Assembly (NCBI RefSeq): GCF_012927105.1
Contig: NZ_JABBFV010000010.1
Span: forward strand, 62,001-126,000
Reading direction: 5' to 3'
From: Sphingobium psychrophilum
GTDB lineage: Bacteria > Pseudomonadota > Alphaproteobacteria > Sphingomonadales > Sphingomonadaceae
Length of the DNA stretch: 64,000 bases
Shown: one piece after another, positions 36,530-45,705 of the stretch
How the letters are laid out: every line of letters begins with the position of its first letter
Position numbering within the stretch: position 1 is the stretch's first letter
Translations under genes and position numbers: made by a program
Notes under the pieces: model-generated
What the model was told of the DNA's origin: nothing
The model's database searches: none
The model's input: the letters and a program-made list of their open reading frames with translations, nothing else

Positions 36530-36799
36530 TTATTCGGCTGCCAGGGCCATTGCGTCGACCGACACATATTTGCGGCCGAGCTTGCCGGTGTGGAATACCA
36601 CGCGACCTTCGTTCAGCGCGAACAGCGTGTGGTCCTTGCCGATGCCCACATTGCGGCCCGGATAGACGCGGGTGCCGCGCTGGCGAATGATGATGTTGCC
36701 GCCGATCACTTCCTGACCGCCGAACTTCTTCACGCCAAGGCGCTTCGACTCAGAATCGCGACCGTTACGCGACGAACCGCCAGCTTTTTTATGTGCCAT
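36530..36799 (-). CDS. rpmA: 50S ribosomal protein L27
   Basis: 89 aa L27, a component of the peptidyl transferase region of the large subunit. It starts [20 protein letters not shown] and contains [19 protein letters not shown], both hallmarks. It follows rplU by 35 bases and ends before a strong terminator. Confidence 0.98.
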   Translation of the reverse strand: MAHKKAGGSSRNGRDSESKRLGVKKFGGQEVIGGNIIIRQRGTRVYPGRNVGIGKDHTLFALNEGRVVFHTGKLGRKYVSVDAMALAAE

Positions 36800-36834
36800 T
36801 GTCTAAACTCCTGGAATATTCTGGCGCGAAGCGA

Positions 36835-37200
36835 TCAGGCTTCGGCAGCAGCCGGCGCTGCGTCTTGGGTCGTGGCAGCGGCCTTGTCGGCCTTCTTGCT
36901 TTCGCCACCGATCGACAGGATCCGCAGGATCGTGTGATTCTGGCGGTGGCCGTTCTTGCGGCGATAATTGTGACGGCGGCGCTTCTTGAAGACGATGACC
37001 TTCTCGCCCTTCGCCTGCGCGATGATTTCCGCCGCAACGGTCAGCTTGGCTACGTCCTTCAGGTCGCCGCCTTCGCCGGCCAGCAGGACATCACCCAGCG
37101 TCACCTGGTCGCCGGCTTCGCCAGCCATCTTTTCAACGACGATCTTGTCTCCGGCGGCGACGCGATACTGCTTGCCGCCTGTGCGCACGATAGCGAACAT
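36835..37200 (-). CDS. rplU: 50S ribosomal protein L21
   Basis: 121 aa L21, start [19 protein letters not shown] at 37200, conserved [16 protein letters not shown] segment near residues 72-88. The C-terminal ~20 residues are an Ala/Lys-rich tail ([20 protein letters not shown]), a common extension in sphingomonads. First gene of the rplU-rpmA pair. Confidence 0.97.
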   Translation of the reverse strand: MFAIVRTGGKQYRVAAGDKIVVEKMAGEAGDQVTLGDVLLAGEGGDLKDVAKLTVAAEIIAQAKGEKVIVFKKRRRHNYRRKNGHRQNHTILRILSIGGESKKADKAAATTQDAAPAAAEA

Positions 37201-37221
37201 GGCTTGTCTCTTCTCGTTCAA

Positions 37222-37238
37222 ATCTGCTTTACGCAGAT
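37222..37238 (-). promoter_or_regulatory. small hairpin in the rplU leader
   Basis: ATCTGC (37222-37227) and GCAGAT (37233-37238) form a 6-bp stem with a 5-base loop, about 20 bases upstream of the rplU start and just before the purine-rich ribosome binding site GAGAAGAG. Autoregulated L21 leaders are known in some bacteria; equivalence here is unproven. Confidence 0.35.
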
Positions 37239-37390
37239 CACCAAAGACATGACGCCTTAGCCGACCCGCGCGGGAATGTGGCCCGTTAGTGGAATGACTC
37301 GCACCTGTCAACCGATGGCGGCGCAGGACGGGGGTGGTTTTCCGGCTTTATCATGCCTATCTTGGCGGCAGATAAGGGAATAGCGACTAT

Positions 37391-37786
37391 ATGCGGCACG
37401 CCACGGGGCAGGGATGGAACGGGAAGGGCGCAACCCTGCGCCTGCCTGTCCTTATCGCCTTGTGGACGCTGATTCTGGTCACCTTGCTGTCCGCGCTGGC
37501 ACCGCTTGGGCCACCGCTCAGCCGCGCGACCGGCTCGGCTTTCAATCCCGCCACTACCGATGTCGTGCTCAAGGCGCGCACCCAGGCGGTGTCGCCTGTG
37601 GTGGCGGCACCGCGCCCCGATGGCGACGGCACGCCACCCCTGATTCTGGCCCTCGCCGTCGCTATCATCCTGTTGGTCGGCCGGCATGTCCGGCCGATCG
37701 ACCCTGCGGCTCGTTTTTCCCAAACCCCCCGTTCCTACGCCCCGGCGCGCACCCGTCGCGCCCGCGCGCCGCCCGCCGCTTCCTGA
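37391..37786 (+). CDS. hypothetical membrane protein
   Basis: 131 aa with two hydrophobic segments (about residues 17-38 and 82-98) and a basic, Pro/Arg-rich C-terminus. No family recognised. The sequence between the segments (ATGSAFNPATTDVVLKARTQ) would be exported if the N-terminus is inside. Codon use resembles neighbouring genes. It lies between rplU and a second, smaller membrane-protein ORF on the same strand. Confidence 0.55.
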   Translation: MRHATGQGWNGKGATLRLPVLIALWTLILVTLLSALAPLGPPLSRATGSAFNPATTDVVLKARTQAVSPVVAAPRPDGDGTPPLILALAVAIILLVGRHVRPIDPAARFSQTPRSYAPARTRRARAPPAAS

Positions 37787-37844
37787 CGATTCGCTTCTCC
37801 GCCCGCGCATCCCCGCGGGCTTTCGTCGGAAGAAGGAGCATCCC

Positions 37845-37970
37845 ATGGCTCGCAGGAAAGCACGGCGCACCCGTCGCCGCCCGCCCTGGTGGTTCATGCC
37901 CGCCGTCATGTCCGGCCTCGCCGCCGCCGCCGCCGGTCTGTCCGCGGTGATGATGACCGTCGTAGAATAA
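37845..37970 (+). CDS. 41-residue single-pass membrane protein
   Basis: Tiny ORF with a strong Shine-Dalgarno (AAGGAG, 7 bases before ATG 37845). The product starts MARRKARRTRRRPPWWF and then has one hydrophobic helix (about 17-39). The very basic N-terminus followed by Trp-Trp suggests an inner-membrane microprotein with the N-terminus inside. A longer in-frame ORF upstream is not preferred. It ends 67 bases before the ybaL-type antiporter. Confidence 0.6.
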   Translation: MARRKARRTRRRPPWWFMPAVMSGLAAAAAGLSAVMMTVVE

Positions 37971-38037
37971 TCATGTTAGACTGCCCGGCGGCTCGGTTGA
38001 ACCCGCGCCGTCGGCAGCCGCGTATCGAAAGCCACCC

Positions 38038-39675
38038 ATGCCCCATCACACGCCCCTCATAGGCACTATCGTCGCCGGCCTTGTCGTCGCCTTCATCATG
38101 GGCGCCATCGCCCATCGCCTCAAACTCTCGCCGCTGGTCGGCTATCTCGTCGCCGGCATCATCGTTGGTCCCTTCACCCCCGGCTTCGTCGCCGATGCGG
38201 GGCTGGCCAACGAACTGGCCGAAATCGGCGTCATCCTGCTGATGTTCGGCGTCGGCCTGCATTTCTCGCTCAAGGATCTTCTGTCGGTCAAGAATATCGC
38301 GGTCCCCGGCGCGCTGGTGCAGATCGCGGTCGCAACCTTGCTCGGCATGGGCTTGTCTCACCTCATGGGATGGCCGCTGATGGGCGGGATCGTGTTCGGC
38401 CTCGCGCTCTCGGTCGCCAGTACCGTCGTGCTGCTGCGCGCCCTCCAGGGGGCCAATCTGGTCGAAACCCGGCGCGGCCGAATCGCGGTCGGCTGGCTGA
38501 TCGTGGAGGATCTGATGATGGTCCTCGCGCTCGTCCTGCTGCCCGCGCTGGCCGCCGTCATGAACGATGCGGATTCAGGGGCCGGGGCATCTGCGCTCAT
38601 CGCGCCGCTGGTCGGCACCCTGCTCAAGGTCGCGGGCTTCGTCGCGCTGATGCTGGTAGTGGGCCGCCGCGTCATCCCCTGGGCGCTGCACTGGGTCGTC
38701 CACACCGGATCGCGCGAGCTGTTCCGCCTCGCCGTCCTGGCCATCGCGCTGGGCGTGGCATTCGGCGCGGCCTATGCGTTCGACGTGTCGTTCGCCCTGG
38801 GCGCTTTCTTCGCCGGCATGATCTTGGGCGAAACCCCCTTGAGTCGCCGCGCGACCGAAGAAACCCTCCCCCTGCGCGACGCCTTCGCCGTGCTGTTCTT
38901 CGTGTCGGTGGGCATGTTGTTCAACCCCAGCGTGCTGTGGGAACAGCCGCTGCCGCTGCTGGCTACCGTCGCGATCATCGTCGTTGGCAAATCGATCGCC
39001 GCTTATGCGATCGTTCGCCTGTTCCGCTACCCCAACGACACCGCGCTGACCATCGCGGTCAGCCTGGCGCAGATCGGAGAATTTTCGTTCATCCTGGCCT
39101 CGCTCGGCGCAGGGCTTGGCGTCCTCCCCGCCGACGCCCGCGACCTGATCCTTGCCGGTGCGATCGTGTCGATCTTCCTCAATCCAATCCTCTTTTCGTT
39201 GGTCGTGCGCGACCGCAAGCAGGAGGAGGTGGACGATGAGGCCGCACGGGTCGCCGCGGCTGGGCCGGCGGTCGGCCACATCATCCTCATCGGCTATGGC
39301 CGGGTGGGCAAGCTGATCGCGCTCGGCCTCACCCAGCGCGACATCCCCTTCATCGTGATAGAGGATGACCCCGAAAAGGCGGAAGAGGCGCAGGAGGCCG
39401 GCCTGTCCGTCGTGCGCGGCAATGCGCTGGAGGACCGCAATCTCAACGCCGCCGGCGTGACCAAGGCGCGCCGCCTGCTGATCGCGGTGCCCGAAGGCTT
39501 TGAGGGCGGGGCGATCCACGAACATGCCCGCCATCTCAATCCCGATCTGGATGTCGTCGCCCGCGCGCACAGCGATGCAGAGGTCGATTATCTCCAGGGC
39601 CTGGGCGTCCCTCATGTCGTGATGGGCGAACGCGAACTGGCGAGCCGGATGCTGAAGCTCTGCGGGGCGGCCTAG
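38038..39675 (+). CDS. ybaL: monovalent cation:proton antiporter, YbaL/CPA2 family
   Basis: 545 aa. The first ~390 residues hold about 12 membrane segments, starting IVAGLVVAFIMGAIAHRLKL, with the CPA2 signature LLMFGVGLHFSLKDLL and the ALSVASTVVLLRAL segment. The C-terminal ~150 residues are a TrkA-N/RCK domain with the Rossmann turn IGYGRVGKLIALGL (about 415-428) that binds nucleotide. It likely mediates K+/H+ efflux gated by nucleotide or stress. It ends in a four-base overlap with the convergent photolyase gene. Confidence 0.9.
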   Translation: MPHHTPLIGTIVAGLVVAFIMGAIAHRLKLSPLVGYLVAGIIVGPFTPGFVADAGLANELAEIGVILLMFGVGLHFSLKDLLSVKNIAVPGALVQIAVATLLGMGLSHLMGWPLMGGIVFGLALSVASTVVLLRALQGANLVETRRGRIAVGWLIVEDLMMVLALVLLPALAAVMNDADSGAGASALIAPLVGTLLKVAGFVALMLVVGRRVIPWALHWVVHTGSRELFRLAVLAIALGVAFGAAYAFDVSFALGAFFAGMILGETPLSRRATEETLPLRDAFAVLFFVSVGMLFNPSVLWEQPLPLLATVAIIVVGKSIAAYAIVRLFRYPNDTALTIAVSLAQIGEFSFILASLGAGLGVLPADARDLILAGAIVSIFLNPILFSLVVRDRKQEEVDDEAARVAAAGPAVGHIILIGYGRVGKLIALGLTQRDIPFIVIEDDPEKAEEAQEAGLSVVRGNALEDRNLNAAGVTKARRLLIAVPEGFEGGAIHEHARHLNPDLDVVARAHSDAEVDYLQGLGVPHVVMGERELASRMLKLCGAA

Positions 39676-41210
39676 TCGAGTGAAGACAGGAACCGCGCCG
39701 CCTGTTCCCGCGTGGCGGCGCGGTCCTGCTCGTCCATCCTAGCCCAGTTGCGGTACGGCATGGCGAGCCGGACATTGCGTCTCAGCAACGGCTCGTTGCG
39801 CGCCAGAAAATCCCAGTAAAGCGCGTTGAACGGGCAGGCATCCTCGCCGACCCGCTGCTTCACGTCATAGCGGCATGTGCCGCAATAATCCGACATCCGA
39901 TTGATGTAAGCGCCGCCCGCGGCATAGGGTTTCGACGCCAGCAGGCCGCCATCGGCGAACTGGCTCATGCCGATCGTGTTGGGCAGCTCGACCCATTCAT
40001 AAGCATCGGCATAGACTTCCAGATACCAGACATGGACCTGATGCGGGTCGATGCCCGCCAGCATCGCGAAATTGCCGGTAATCATTAGCCGCTGGATATG
40101 ATGGGCATAGGCATGGTCGATCGTCTGGCCGATCGCCTGGGCCATGCAATGCATGTCCGTCTCGCCGGTCCAGTAAAAGCCGGGGAGGGGGCGGGTGGCC
40201 CCCAGCGCGTTGCGCCGCGCATAGTCCGGCCCCTCATGCCAATAGATGCCGCGCACATATTCGCGCCAGCCGATGATCTGTCGGATGAACCCTTCCGCGC
40301 AATTGAGCGGCACCTTTCCCGCCCGATAACGCGCCTCGACTTCCCGGCACAGCGCCAGCGGATCGAGCAGCCCGGCATTGATATAGGGCGACAGGATCGA
40401 ATGCCACAGGAACGGCTCGTCCGTCAGCATCGCGTCCTGATAATCGCCGAACCGCGGCAGCGCCTCGTCCAGAAAGCGCCGCTGTTGCCGCATCGCGTCC
40501 TCATGCGTCACCGCGAAATGGAAATGGCCCAGGCTGCCGATATGATCGGCAAACCGCTCCGCCACGATTCCCAGCACATCCTGCGTGATCGCATCGGGAC
40601 GAATGCGGATCGGCTGTGGCATCAGCAAGTCGCGCCCCGGCGCTGGTTTGCGATTGTCCGCGTCGTAATTCCATTCGCCGCCTTCGGGCTTGCCCTCCGC
40701 CGTCATCAGCAGGCCGGTCTTGCGCCGCATGTCGCGATAGAAATACTCCATCCGCAACTGCTTGCGCGCGGCTGCCCAGGTGTCGAACTCCGCATGGGAG
40801 CACAGGAAGCGATCATCCTCATGGATCACAACCGGCAGCCCAAAGCGCGTCTCCCACGCCTCCAGCATCGCCTGCACCCGCCATTCCCCGGCCTCGGTGA
40901 CGTGAATGGCGGCCGGCTTGTGCCGCTCCACGGCGCGGGCGACTTCGCTGGTGAAGCTGCCGCTATTGGCGGGATCGTCCAGCGTCACATAATCGACGGT
41001 CCACCCCATCGCGCGCAACCGATCGGCATGATGGCGCATCGCGGACAGGATGAAGGCGATCTTGGCCTTGTGATGGCGGACATAGCTGGTTTCGTCCGCC
41101 ACCTCCATCATCAGCACGACGCTGCGCGCCTTGTCGGCTGCGCGCAGCGACGCGATGTCGGGCGTCAACTGGTCGCCCATTATAGGAATAAGCAAAGGGC
41201 CGTCGGTCAT
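39672..41210 (-). CDS. phrB: FeS-containing bacterial cryptochrome/(6-4) photolyase
   Basis: 512 aa photolyase of the FeS-BCP (CryPro) group, which repairs (6-4) photoproducts using FAD and a ribolumazine antenna and carries a [4Fe-4S] cluster. The four cluster cysteines are in place: Cys355 (TDMHCMAQAIGQ) and Cys443, Cys446 and Cys459 (YCGTCRYDVKQRVGEDACPF), the same spacing as in Agrobacterium PhrB. The start MTDGPLLIPIMGDQL is family-like. Blue-light or UV defence is the expected role. Confidence 0.93.
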   Translation of the reverse strand: MTDGPLLIPIMGDQLTPDIASLRAADKARSVVLMMEVADETSYVRHHKAKIAFILSAMRHHADRLRAMGWTVDYVTLDDPANSGSFTSEVARAVERHKPAAIHVTEAGEWRVQAMLEAWETRFGLPVVIHEDDRFLCSHAEFDTWAAARKQLRMEYFYRDMRRKTGLLMTAEGKPEGGEWNYDADNRKPAPGRDLLMPQPIRIRPDAITQDVLGIVAERFADHIGSLGHFHFAVTHEDAMRQQRRFLDEALPRFGDYQDAMLTDEPFLWHSILSPYINAGLLDPLALCREVEARYRAGKVPLNCAEGFIRQIIGWREYVRGIYWHEGPDYARRNALGATRPLPGFYWTGETDMHCMAQAIGQTIDHAYAHHIQRLMITGNFAMLAGIDPHQVHVWYLEVYADAYEWVELPNTIGMSQFADGGLLASKPYAAGGAYINRMSDYCGTCRYDVKQRVGEDACPFNALYWDFLARNEPLLRRNVRLAMPYRNWARMDEQDRAATREQAARFLSSLD

Positions 41211-41262
41211 GCGGGATGCAATGAATGACGGCCCTGTTGGCTCCTAGCTGTCTTAAAGGGAT

Positions 41263-43053
41263 TTAACCCCGGCTGCGCGGCGGGCCCTTGCGCGGGCCAC
41301 CAGCGCCTGCACCCTTGAACGGGCGCGGGCTATGCGGCGCAGCGCCACCGCGCGAACCGGCACCCGGACCGCCGCGGGGCGGACCGCTGCGGTTGGGGCG
41401 GGCGTCGTTGGACGGGCGCAGCTGGCGACGATTTTCCCGTGCTTCCTCGCGGGGTGCGCCGTCAACGGGATCGAACATCACGTCCGCACCCTCGTCACCC
41501 GCCTCGCCGGAACGACGCACAGCCGCCAGGAACTTGGCCGAAATCGCCTTGGGGATTTCGAACATCGTTTCACTGGCGGTGATGCGGATCGCGCCGATAT
41601 CGCCGCGCGACACATGGCCACGACGGCAGATCAGCGGCAAAATCCAGCGCGGATCGGCATTCTGGGTGCGGCCGATATTCATGCGGAACCACTGGGTATC
41701 CTCAAAGCCCGGACGCGGTCCGTCACGGCGCGCCGGCGCTTCGCTGGCGTCCAGCAATTCTTCGGGCGCGGGCATGGCGGATCGGGCGCTCTTCACCAGC
41801 ATCGCGGCGATTTCCTTGGCGCTCTTGGCCTCCAGCAACTCGGCACCCAGCGCCCAGTCGGACTCTTCCAGTTCCACCGGCGCCAGCAACTGCGCGCGCA
41901 GACGCTCGCCATCCTGCTGGGCAATCGCTTCCTTGCTCGGCGCTGTCGTCCATTCGACCGGGATCTTCGCGCCCTTCAGCATCGATTCGACGCGGCGGCG
42001 ACGCGGATAGGGCACGATCAGCACGGCCGTTCCCTTCTTACCCGCGCGACCGGTGCGGCCCGACCGATGCTGCATCGTCTCGGCGTCGCGCGGCAACTCG
42101 ACATGGACCACCAAGGTCAGCGAGGGCAGATCGATGCCACGCGCCGCGACGTCGGTCGCCACGCACACCCGCGCCCGCTTGTCGCGCAACGCCTGCAACG
42201 CCTGGTTACGCTCATTCTGGCTATGCTCGCCCGACAGCGCCACGACGGCAAAGCCACGCTCGGTCAGGCTGGCATGCAGGTGGCGGACATTGTCGCGCGT
42301 GGCGCAGAACAGCATGGCCGTTTCCGCCTCATGGAAGCGCAACAGATTGACGACGCTGTTCTCGATGTCGGCCGGCGCCACGGTCATCGCCTGATAGCTG
42401 ATATCGCCATGGCCGCGCTCACCGGCGGCCGACGTGATCTGGAATGCGTCCTTCTGGTAACGGCGGGCCAACTGCACGATCGGCTTGGGCATGGTCGCCG
42501 AAAACAGCAGGGTGCGACGGCCATCGGGCGTGGCGTCGAGAATGCCTTCCAGGTCTTCGCGGAAACCCATGTCGAGCATCTCGTCCGCTTCGTCCAGCAC
42601 GGCGGTCTTGAGCGCCGACAGGTCGAGCGCGCCACGCTCCAGATGGTCGCGCAGACGGCCCGGCGTGCCGACCACGATATGCGCACCCTGCGCCAGGGCG
42701 CGGCGTTCCTTGGCGGCGTCCATGCCGCCGACGCAGGTGGCGATGCGGGCGCGGGCGCCAGCATAGAGCCATTCCAGCTCGCGGCTGACCTGCAACGCCA
42801 GTTCGCGCGTCGGCGCGATCACCAGCGCCAGTGGCCAGGCGGCCGGGGGCAGCCGATCGGCGTCGCCCAGCAATTCGCTGGCCATGGCCAGGCCGAACGC
42901 GACGGTCTTGCCCGAACCAGTCTGCGCCGACACGATCAGGTCGCGGCCAAAGGCCTCTTCCTGCGTCACTTCGGACTGGACCGGGGTCAGCGCTTCATAG
43001 CCCTTGGTGGTCAGCGCCTGGGCGAGCAGGGGGTGGAGAGTGTCAAATGCCAT
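41263..43053 (-). CDS. DEAD-box RNA helicase (DeaD/CsdA-DbpA type)
   Basis: 596 aa. Motif I SAQTGSGKTVAFGLA, motif II VLDEADEML, motif III FSATMP, motif VI HRSGRTGRAGKKG, then a DbpA-like RNA-binding fold (RNIGRTQN...LPLICRRGHV) and a Gly/Arg/Pro-rich disordered tail. Such helicases help ribosome assembly and cold adaptation. The 248-base upstream gap (43054-43301) contains the rplA terminator and a presumptive long leader; no ORF seen there. Confidence 0.93.
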   Translation of the reverse strand: MAFDTLHPLLAQALTTKGYEALTPVQSEVTQEEAFGRDLIVSAQTGSGKTVAFGLAMASELLGDADRLPPAAWPLALVIAPTRELALQVSRELEWLYAGARARIATCVGGMDAAKERRALAQGAHIVVGTPGRLRDHLERGALDLSALKTAVLDEADEMLDMGFREDLEGILDATPDGRRTLLFSATMPKPIVQLARRYQKDAFQITSAAGERGHGDISYQAMTVAPADIENSVVNLLRFHEAETAMLFCATRDNVRHLHASLTERGFAVVALSGEHSQNERNQALQALRDKRARVCVATDVAARGIDLPSLTLVVHVELPRDAETMQHRSGRTGRAGKKGTAVLIVPYPRRRRVESMLKGAKIPVEWTTAPSKEAIAQQDGERLRAQLLAPVELEESDWALGAELLEAKSAKEIAAMLVKSARSAMPAPEELLDASEAPARRDGPRPGFEDTQWFRMNIGRTQNADPRWILPLICRRGHVSRGDIGAIRITASETMFEIPKAISAKFLAAVRRSGEAGDEGADVMFDPVDGAPREEARENRRQLRPSNDARPNRSGPPRGGPGAGSRGGAAPHSPRPFKGAGAGGPRKGPPRSRG

Positions 43054-43235
43054 GTTCTTGTTTTTCCATCGGATAAAGCGACCCGCCTTCTTCCGACGGA
43101 ATCAACATAACCTTTCTCGCTGCCGCGTGAGCGCGATCAGCCGGTGCGTCAGGTCATCTCGCACCCGTTCAGGTTGGTAATCCAACCGCCGCTTGTTCAG
43201 AGCGGCCAGGGAAGCAGGCAAAATGCCTGTCTCCC

Positions 43236-43278
43236 AAATAAGAAAGCCTCCTTCCCGCGTTCCCGAGGAAGGAGGCTT
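43236..43278 (-). terminator. rho-independent terminator after rplA
   Basis: Perfect 12-bp stem, AAGCCTCCTTCC (43244-43255) with GGAAGGAGGCTT (43267-43278), 11-base loop. Read leftward it is followed by TTTCTTATTT. It ends the rplK-rplA unit, which means rplJ/rplL do not follow directly as in E. coli. Confidence 0.93.
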
Positions 43279-43301
43279 GCCCTAATAGTATAGCATGAAG
43301 A

Positions 43302-44000
43302 TCAGACGGCGGCGACTTCCGCCACATCGACCTTCACGCCTGGACCCATCGAGGACGACAGGGCGATCTTGCGGACATATTTGCCCTTCGAACCGGTCGG
43401 CTTCGCCTTGACGATCGCATCGACGAAGGCGTCGAAATTCCGGCGAAGATCTTCGGCCGAGAAGCTCGACTTGCCCAGGCCCGCATGGATGATGCCAGCC
43501 TTTTCGACGCGGAATTCGATCTGGCCACCCTTGGCGGCCTTCACGGCTTCGGCGACGTTCGGCGTCACAGTGCCCAGCTTCGGGTTCGGCATCAGGCCCT
43601 TTGGACCCAGCACCTTACCCAGGCGACCGACCAGGCCCATCATGTCCGGCGTCGCAATAACGCGCTGGAAATCGATGTTGCCGGCCTGGATCGACTCCAG
43701 CAGATCCTCGGCGCCCACGATGTCGGCGCCGGCGTCGAGCGCCTGCTGAGCCTTGTCGTTGCGGGCGAACACGGCGACGCGAACGTCCTTGCCGGTGCCT
43801 GCGGGCAGGGTGACGACGCCACGGACCATCTGGTCGGCGTGACGGGGATCGACGCCCAGGTTGATCGCGATTTCGACGCTTTCGTCGAACTTGGCGGTGG
43901 CGTGGGTCTTGATCAGGCCCAGCGCCTCGTTGACGCCGTGCAGCTTTTCGCGGTCAACCGCGGTGGCCAGGGCCTTCGCCTTCTTGGTCAGCTTTGCCAT
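43302..44000 (-). CDS. rplA: 50S ribosomal protein L1
   Basis: 232 aa L1, start [18 protein letters not shown] at 44000, conserved [12 protein letters not shown] and [13 protein letters not shown] motifs. It starts 4 bases after the rplK stop. In many bacteria L1 represses its own operon; no L1-binding mimic was identified in the leader by eye. Confidence 0.98.
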   Translation of the reverse strand: MAKLTKKAKALATAVDREKLHGVNEALGLIKTHATAKFDESVEIAINLGVDPRHADQMVRGVVTLPAGTGKDVRVAVFARNDKAQQALDAGADIVGAEDLLESIQAGNIDFQRVIATPDMMGLVGRLGKVLGPKGLMPNPKLGTVTPNVAEAVKAAKGGQIEFRVEKAGIIHAGLGKSSFSAEDLRRNFDAFVDAIVKAKPTGSKGKYVRKIALSSSMGPGVKVDVAEVAAV

Positions 44001-44004
44001 GGTC

Positions 44005-44436
44005 TTAGCCCTCCACCACATCGAGGCCCATCGCGCGAGCGGAGCCTTCGATGATCTTCGTTGCAGCGTCGATGTCGTTCGCGTTCAGATCGGCCATCTT
44101 GGCCTGCGCGACTTCGGCGAGCTGGGCGCGGGTGATCTTGCCGGCGACGATTTTGCCCGGTTCCTTGGAACCCGACTTCAGGTTGATCGCCTTCTTGATC
44201 AGGAAGGTGGCAGGCGGCTGCTTCATCGTGAAGGTGAAGCTGCGATCCGCATAGACCGTGATGATCGTCGGCAGGGGCGTGCCCTTGTCGACATTGGCGG
44301 TCTGCGCGTTGAACGCCTTGCAGAATTCCATGATGTTCACGCCGCGCTGACCCAGGGCTGGGCCGATTGGCGGGGCAGGCTTGGCGTCTCCGGCGGGCAC
44401 CTGGAGCTTGATATAGCCCGTAATCTTCTTGGCCAT
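44005..44436 (-). CDS. rplK: 50S ribosomal protein L11
   Basis: 143 aa L11, start [20 protein letters not shown] at 44436; two extra upstream codons are excluded by comparison with the family. The [18 protein letters not shown] segment is diagnostic. First gene of the rplK-rplA unit. Confidence 0.98.
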   Translation of the reverse strand: MAKKITGYIKLQVPAGDAKPAPPIGPALGQRGVNIMEFCKAFNAQTANVDKGTPLPTIITVYADRSFTFTMKQPPATFLIKKAINLKSGSKEPGKIVAGKITRAQLAEVAQAKMADLNANDIDAATKIIEGSARAMGLDVVEG

Positions 44437-44711
44437 TGTCACTCACTCTATAGCTGGGCGCGTCCAAAGATACGCCCGGTTCAAGTTTAGCGGTCGAACG
44501 GCTGCCGTAAAAACAGCCTCCCGCATAGAATCCGGCCACCCAGGGGCAGCACGGAAGCGCGGGCCTATAGCGATGTTCGTTCAAAAAGGGAAGGGGGTCC
44601 GTCGGACTGGCGGGAAATCGCTGCCAAGGCCCGCATGTCCAGTCCATCTTGCCTGCGCAAGCGAGCGGCGCAGCTCATTGTCTTCAACACGGCACCAGGG
44701 ATGAACGGGTT

Positions 44712-44786
44712 CACGCGGAGGCGCGGAGACGCAGAGTGGCAGCTTCATTTCTCCGCGTCTCCGCGTTTCCGCGTCTCCGCGCGAAC
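44712..44786. repeat. CGCGGAG/CTCCGCG short-repeat tract
   Basis: Left part has CGCGGAGGCGCGGAGACGC; right part has four near-tandem TCTCCGCGT/TTTCCGCGT units. The halves are complementary, so the tract can form an extended hairpin with a loop near GCAGCTTCATT. Confidence 0.75.
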
Positions 44787-44944
44787 AAAATGGACGGTCG
44801 ATGGCGGGATAATGCCATCCGGGCTTGCCTCAATATTTTCCGCGCAGATGCGCAAAGGTCGCAGAGCCAGAAGAGGTGTCTTTGCGCCCTCCGCACGAAC
44901 ATTTCTCTAATATCACAACGCGATGATGCTGACTTATGCGGCGG

Positions 44945-45010
44945 GTTCCCCGGCGAAGGCCGGGGTCCAGTTCTGACCGTAGGACTGGACCCCGGCCTTC
45001 GCCGGGGAAC
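44945..45010. repeat. perfect 27-base inverted repeat (FPGEGRGPV-type element)
   Basis: Arms 44945-44971 and 44984-45010 are exact reverse complements, separated by a 12-base loop. The arm contains TTCCCCGGCGAAGGCCGGGG. Elements of this type are scattered in many alphaproteobacterial genomes and give rise to spurious FPGEGRGPV translations. Confidence 0.92.
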
Positions 45011-45075
45011 AACACGCTATAGGTTCCTATCAATGCATCTTGGTATAACGCCGCCCCAGGCAAGGATCGCAAAAA

Positions 45076-45116
45076 GCAAAAAGGGTCGCCAACCCTGCGG
45101 CGGCGACCCTTTTTGA
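45076..45116 (-). terminator. rho-independent terminator after nusG (bidirectional-capable)
   Basis: AAAAAGGGTCGCC pairs with GGCGACCCTTTTT around an 11-base loop. Read leftward it comes 18 bases after the nusG stop and ends in TTTTTGCTTTTTG. It separates secE-nusG from rplK-rplA. Confidence 0.92.
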
Positions 45117-45134
45117 AATCCGTCCTGCGACCGG

Positions 45135-45671
45135 TTACTTCGACAGTTCGACCTGCTCGAAATCCAGTTCGACCGGGGTGGCGCGACCGAAGATCGACAC
45201 CGACACCTTGACCCGGTTCTTTTCGAAATCCAGTTCCTCGACCACGCCGTTGAAGCTGGCGAAGGGGCCGTCCAGAACCTTGACGCTGTCGCCGATCTCG
45301 TAATCGACGCTGACCTTGTGCTTGGGCGCGGCTTCGGCTTCCTTGCGGGCACCGAAATAACGGGCGGCCTCGCCTTCGCTGATCGCCTGCGGCTTCCCCA
45401 TCGATCCCAGAAAACCCGTCACCTTGGGGGTGTTCTTGATCAGATGGTAGATGTCGTCGTTCATCGCCAGCTTGGCCAGGACGTAGCCGGGCATGAACTT
45501 GCGCTCGACCTGGACCTTCTTGCCGCGCTTGACCTCGGTCACCGTTTCGACAGGCACTTCGACCTGTTCGACCAGTTGGGTAAGGCCCATGCGCTCGGCT
45601 TCGGACAGGATCGATTCCTTGACCTTGTTTTCGAAGCCCGAATAGGCGTGGATGATGTACCAGCGCGCCAT
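45135..45671 (-). CDS. nusG: transcription termination/antitermination factor NusG
   Basis: 178 aa NusG. N-terminal NGN domain (MARWYIIHAYSGFENKVKES; FMPGYVLAKL) and a C-terminal KOW domain (GDSVKVLDGPFASFNGVVEE). It couples RNA polymerase with Rho and the ribosome. secE lies upstream with an unusual hairpin-duplication spacer (45706-45778). Confidence 0.97.
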   Translation of the reverse strand: MARWYIIHAYSGFENKVKESILSEAERMGLTQLVEQVEVPVETVTEVKRGKKVQVERKFMPGYVLAKLAMNDDIYHLIKNTPKVTGFLGSMGKPQAISEGEAARYFGARKEAEAAPKHKVSVDYEIGDSVKVLDGPFASFNGVVEELDFEKNRVKVSVSIFGRATPVELDFEQVELSK

Positions 45672-45705
45672 GTTACCCTTTCAAAATCTCAATCAGGCCG
45701 GCCTT

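Larger units (their letters stand above)
44437..45134. other. 698-base repeat-rich intergenic region between nusG and rplK
   Basis: No convincing gene. From right to left it holds the nusG terminator (45076-45116), a perfect 27-base inverted repeat (44945-45010), a stretch with CGCAGA/TTTGCG repeats (about 44838-44890), a CTCCGCG repeat tract (44712-44786), and the expected rplK promoter/leader (44437-44650). Short ORFs here translate the repeats (for example FPGEGRGPVL on both strands) and are not considered genes. Confidence 0.7.

Noticed and set aside
41332-43110. 592-residue open frame antisense to the DEAD-box helicase
   Set aside because: Shadow frame; the composition is Gln/Arg/His-rich, typical of antisense GC-rich translation, while the sense strand has all helicase motifs.
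44635-45116. Short ORFs between nusG and rplK on both strands
   Set aside because: They translate inverted repeats (FPGEGRGPV/LDPGLRRG text appears on both strands) and lack ribosome sites or family similarity.
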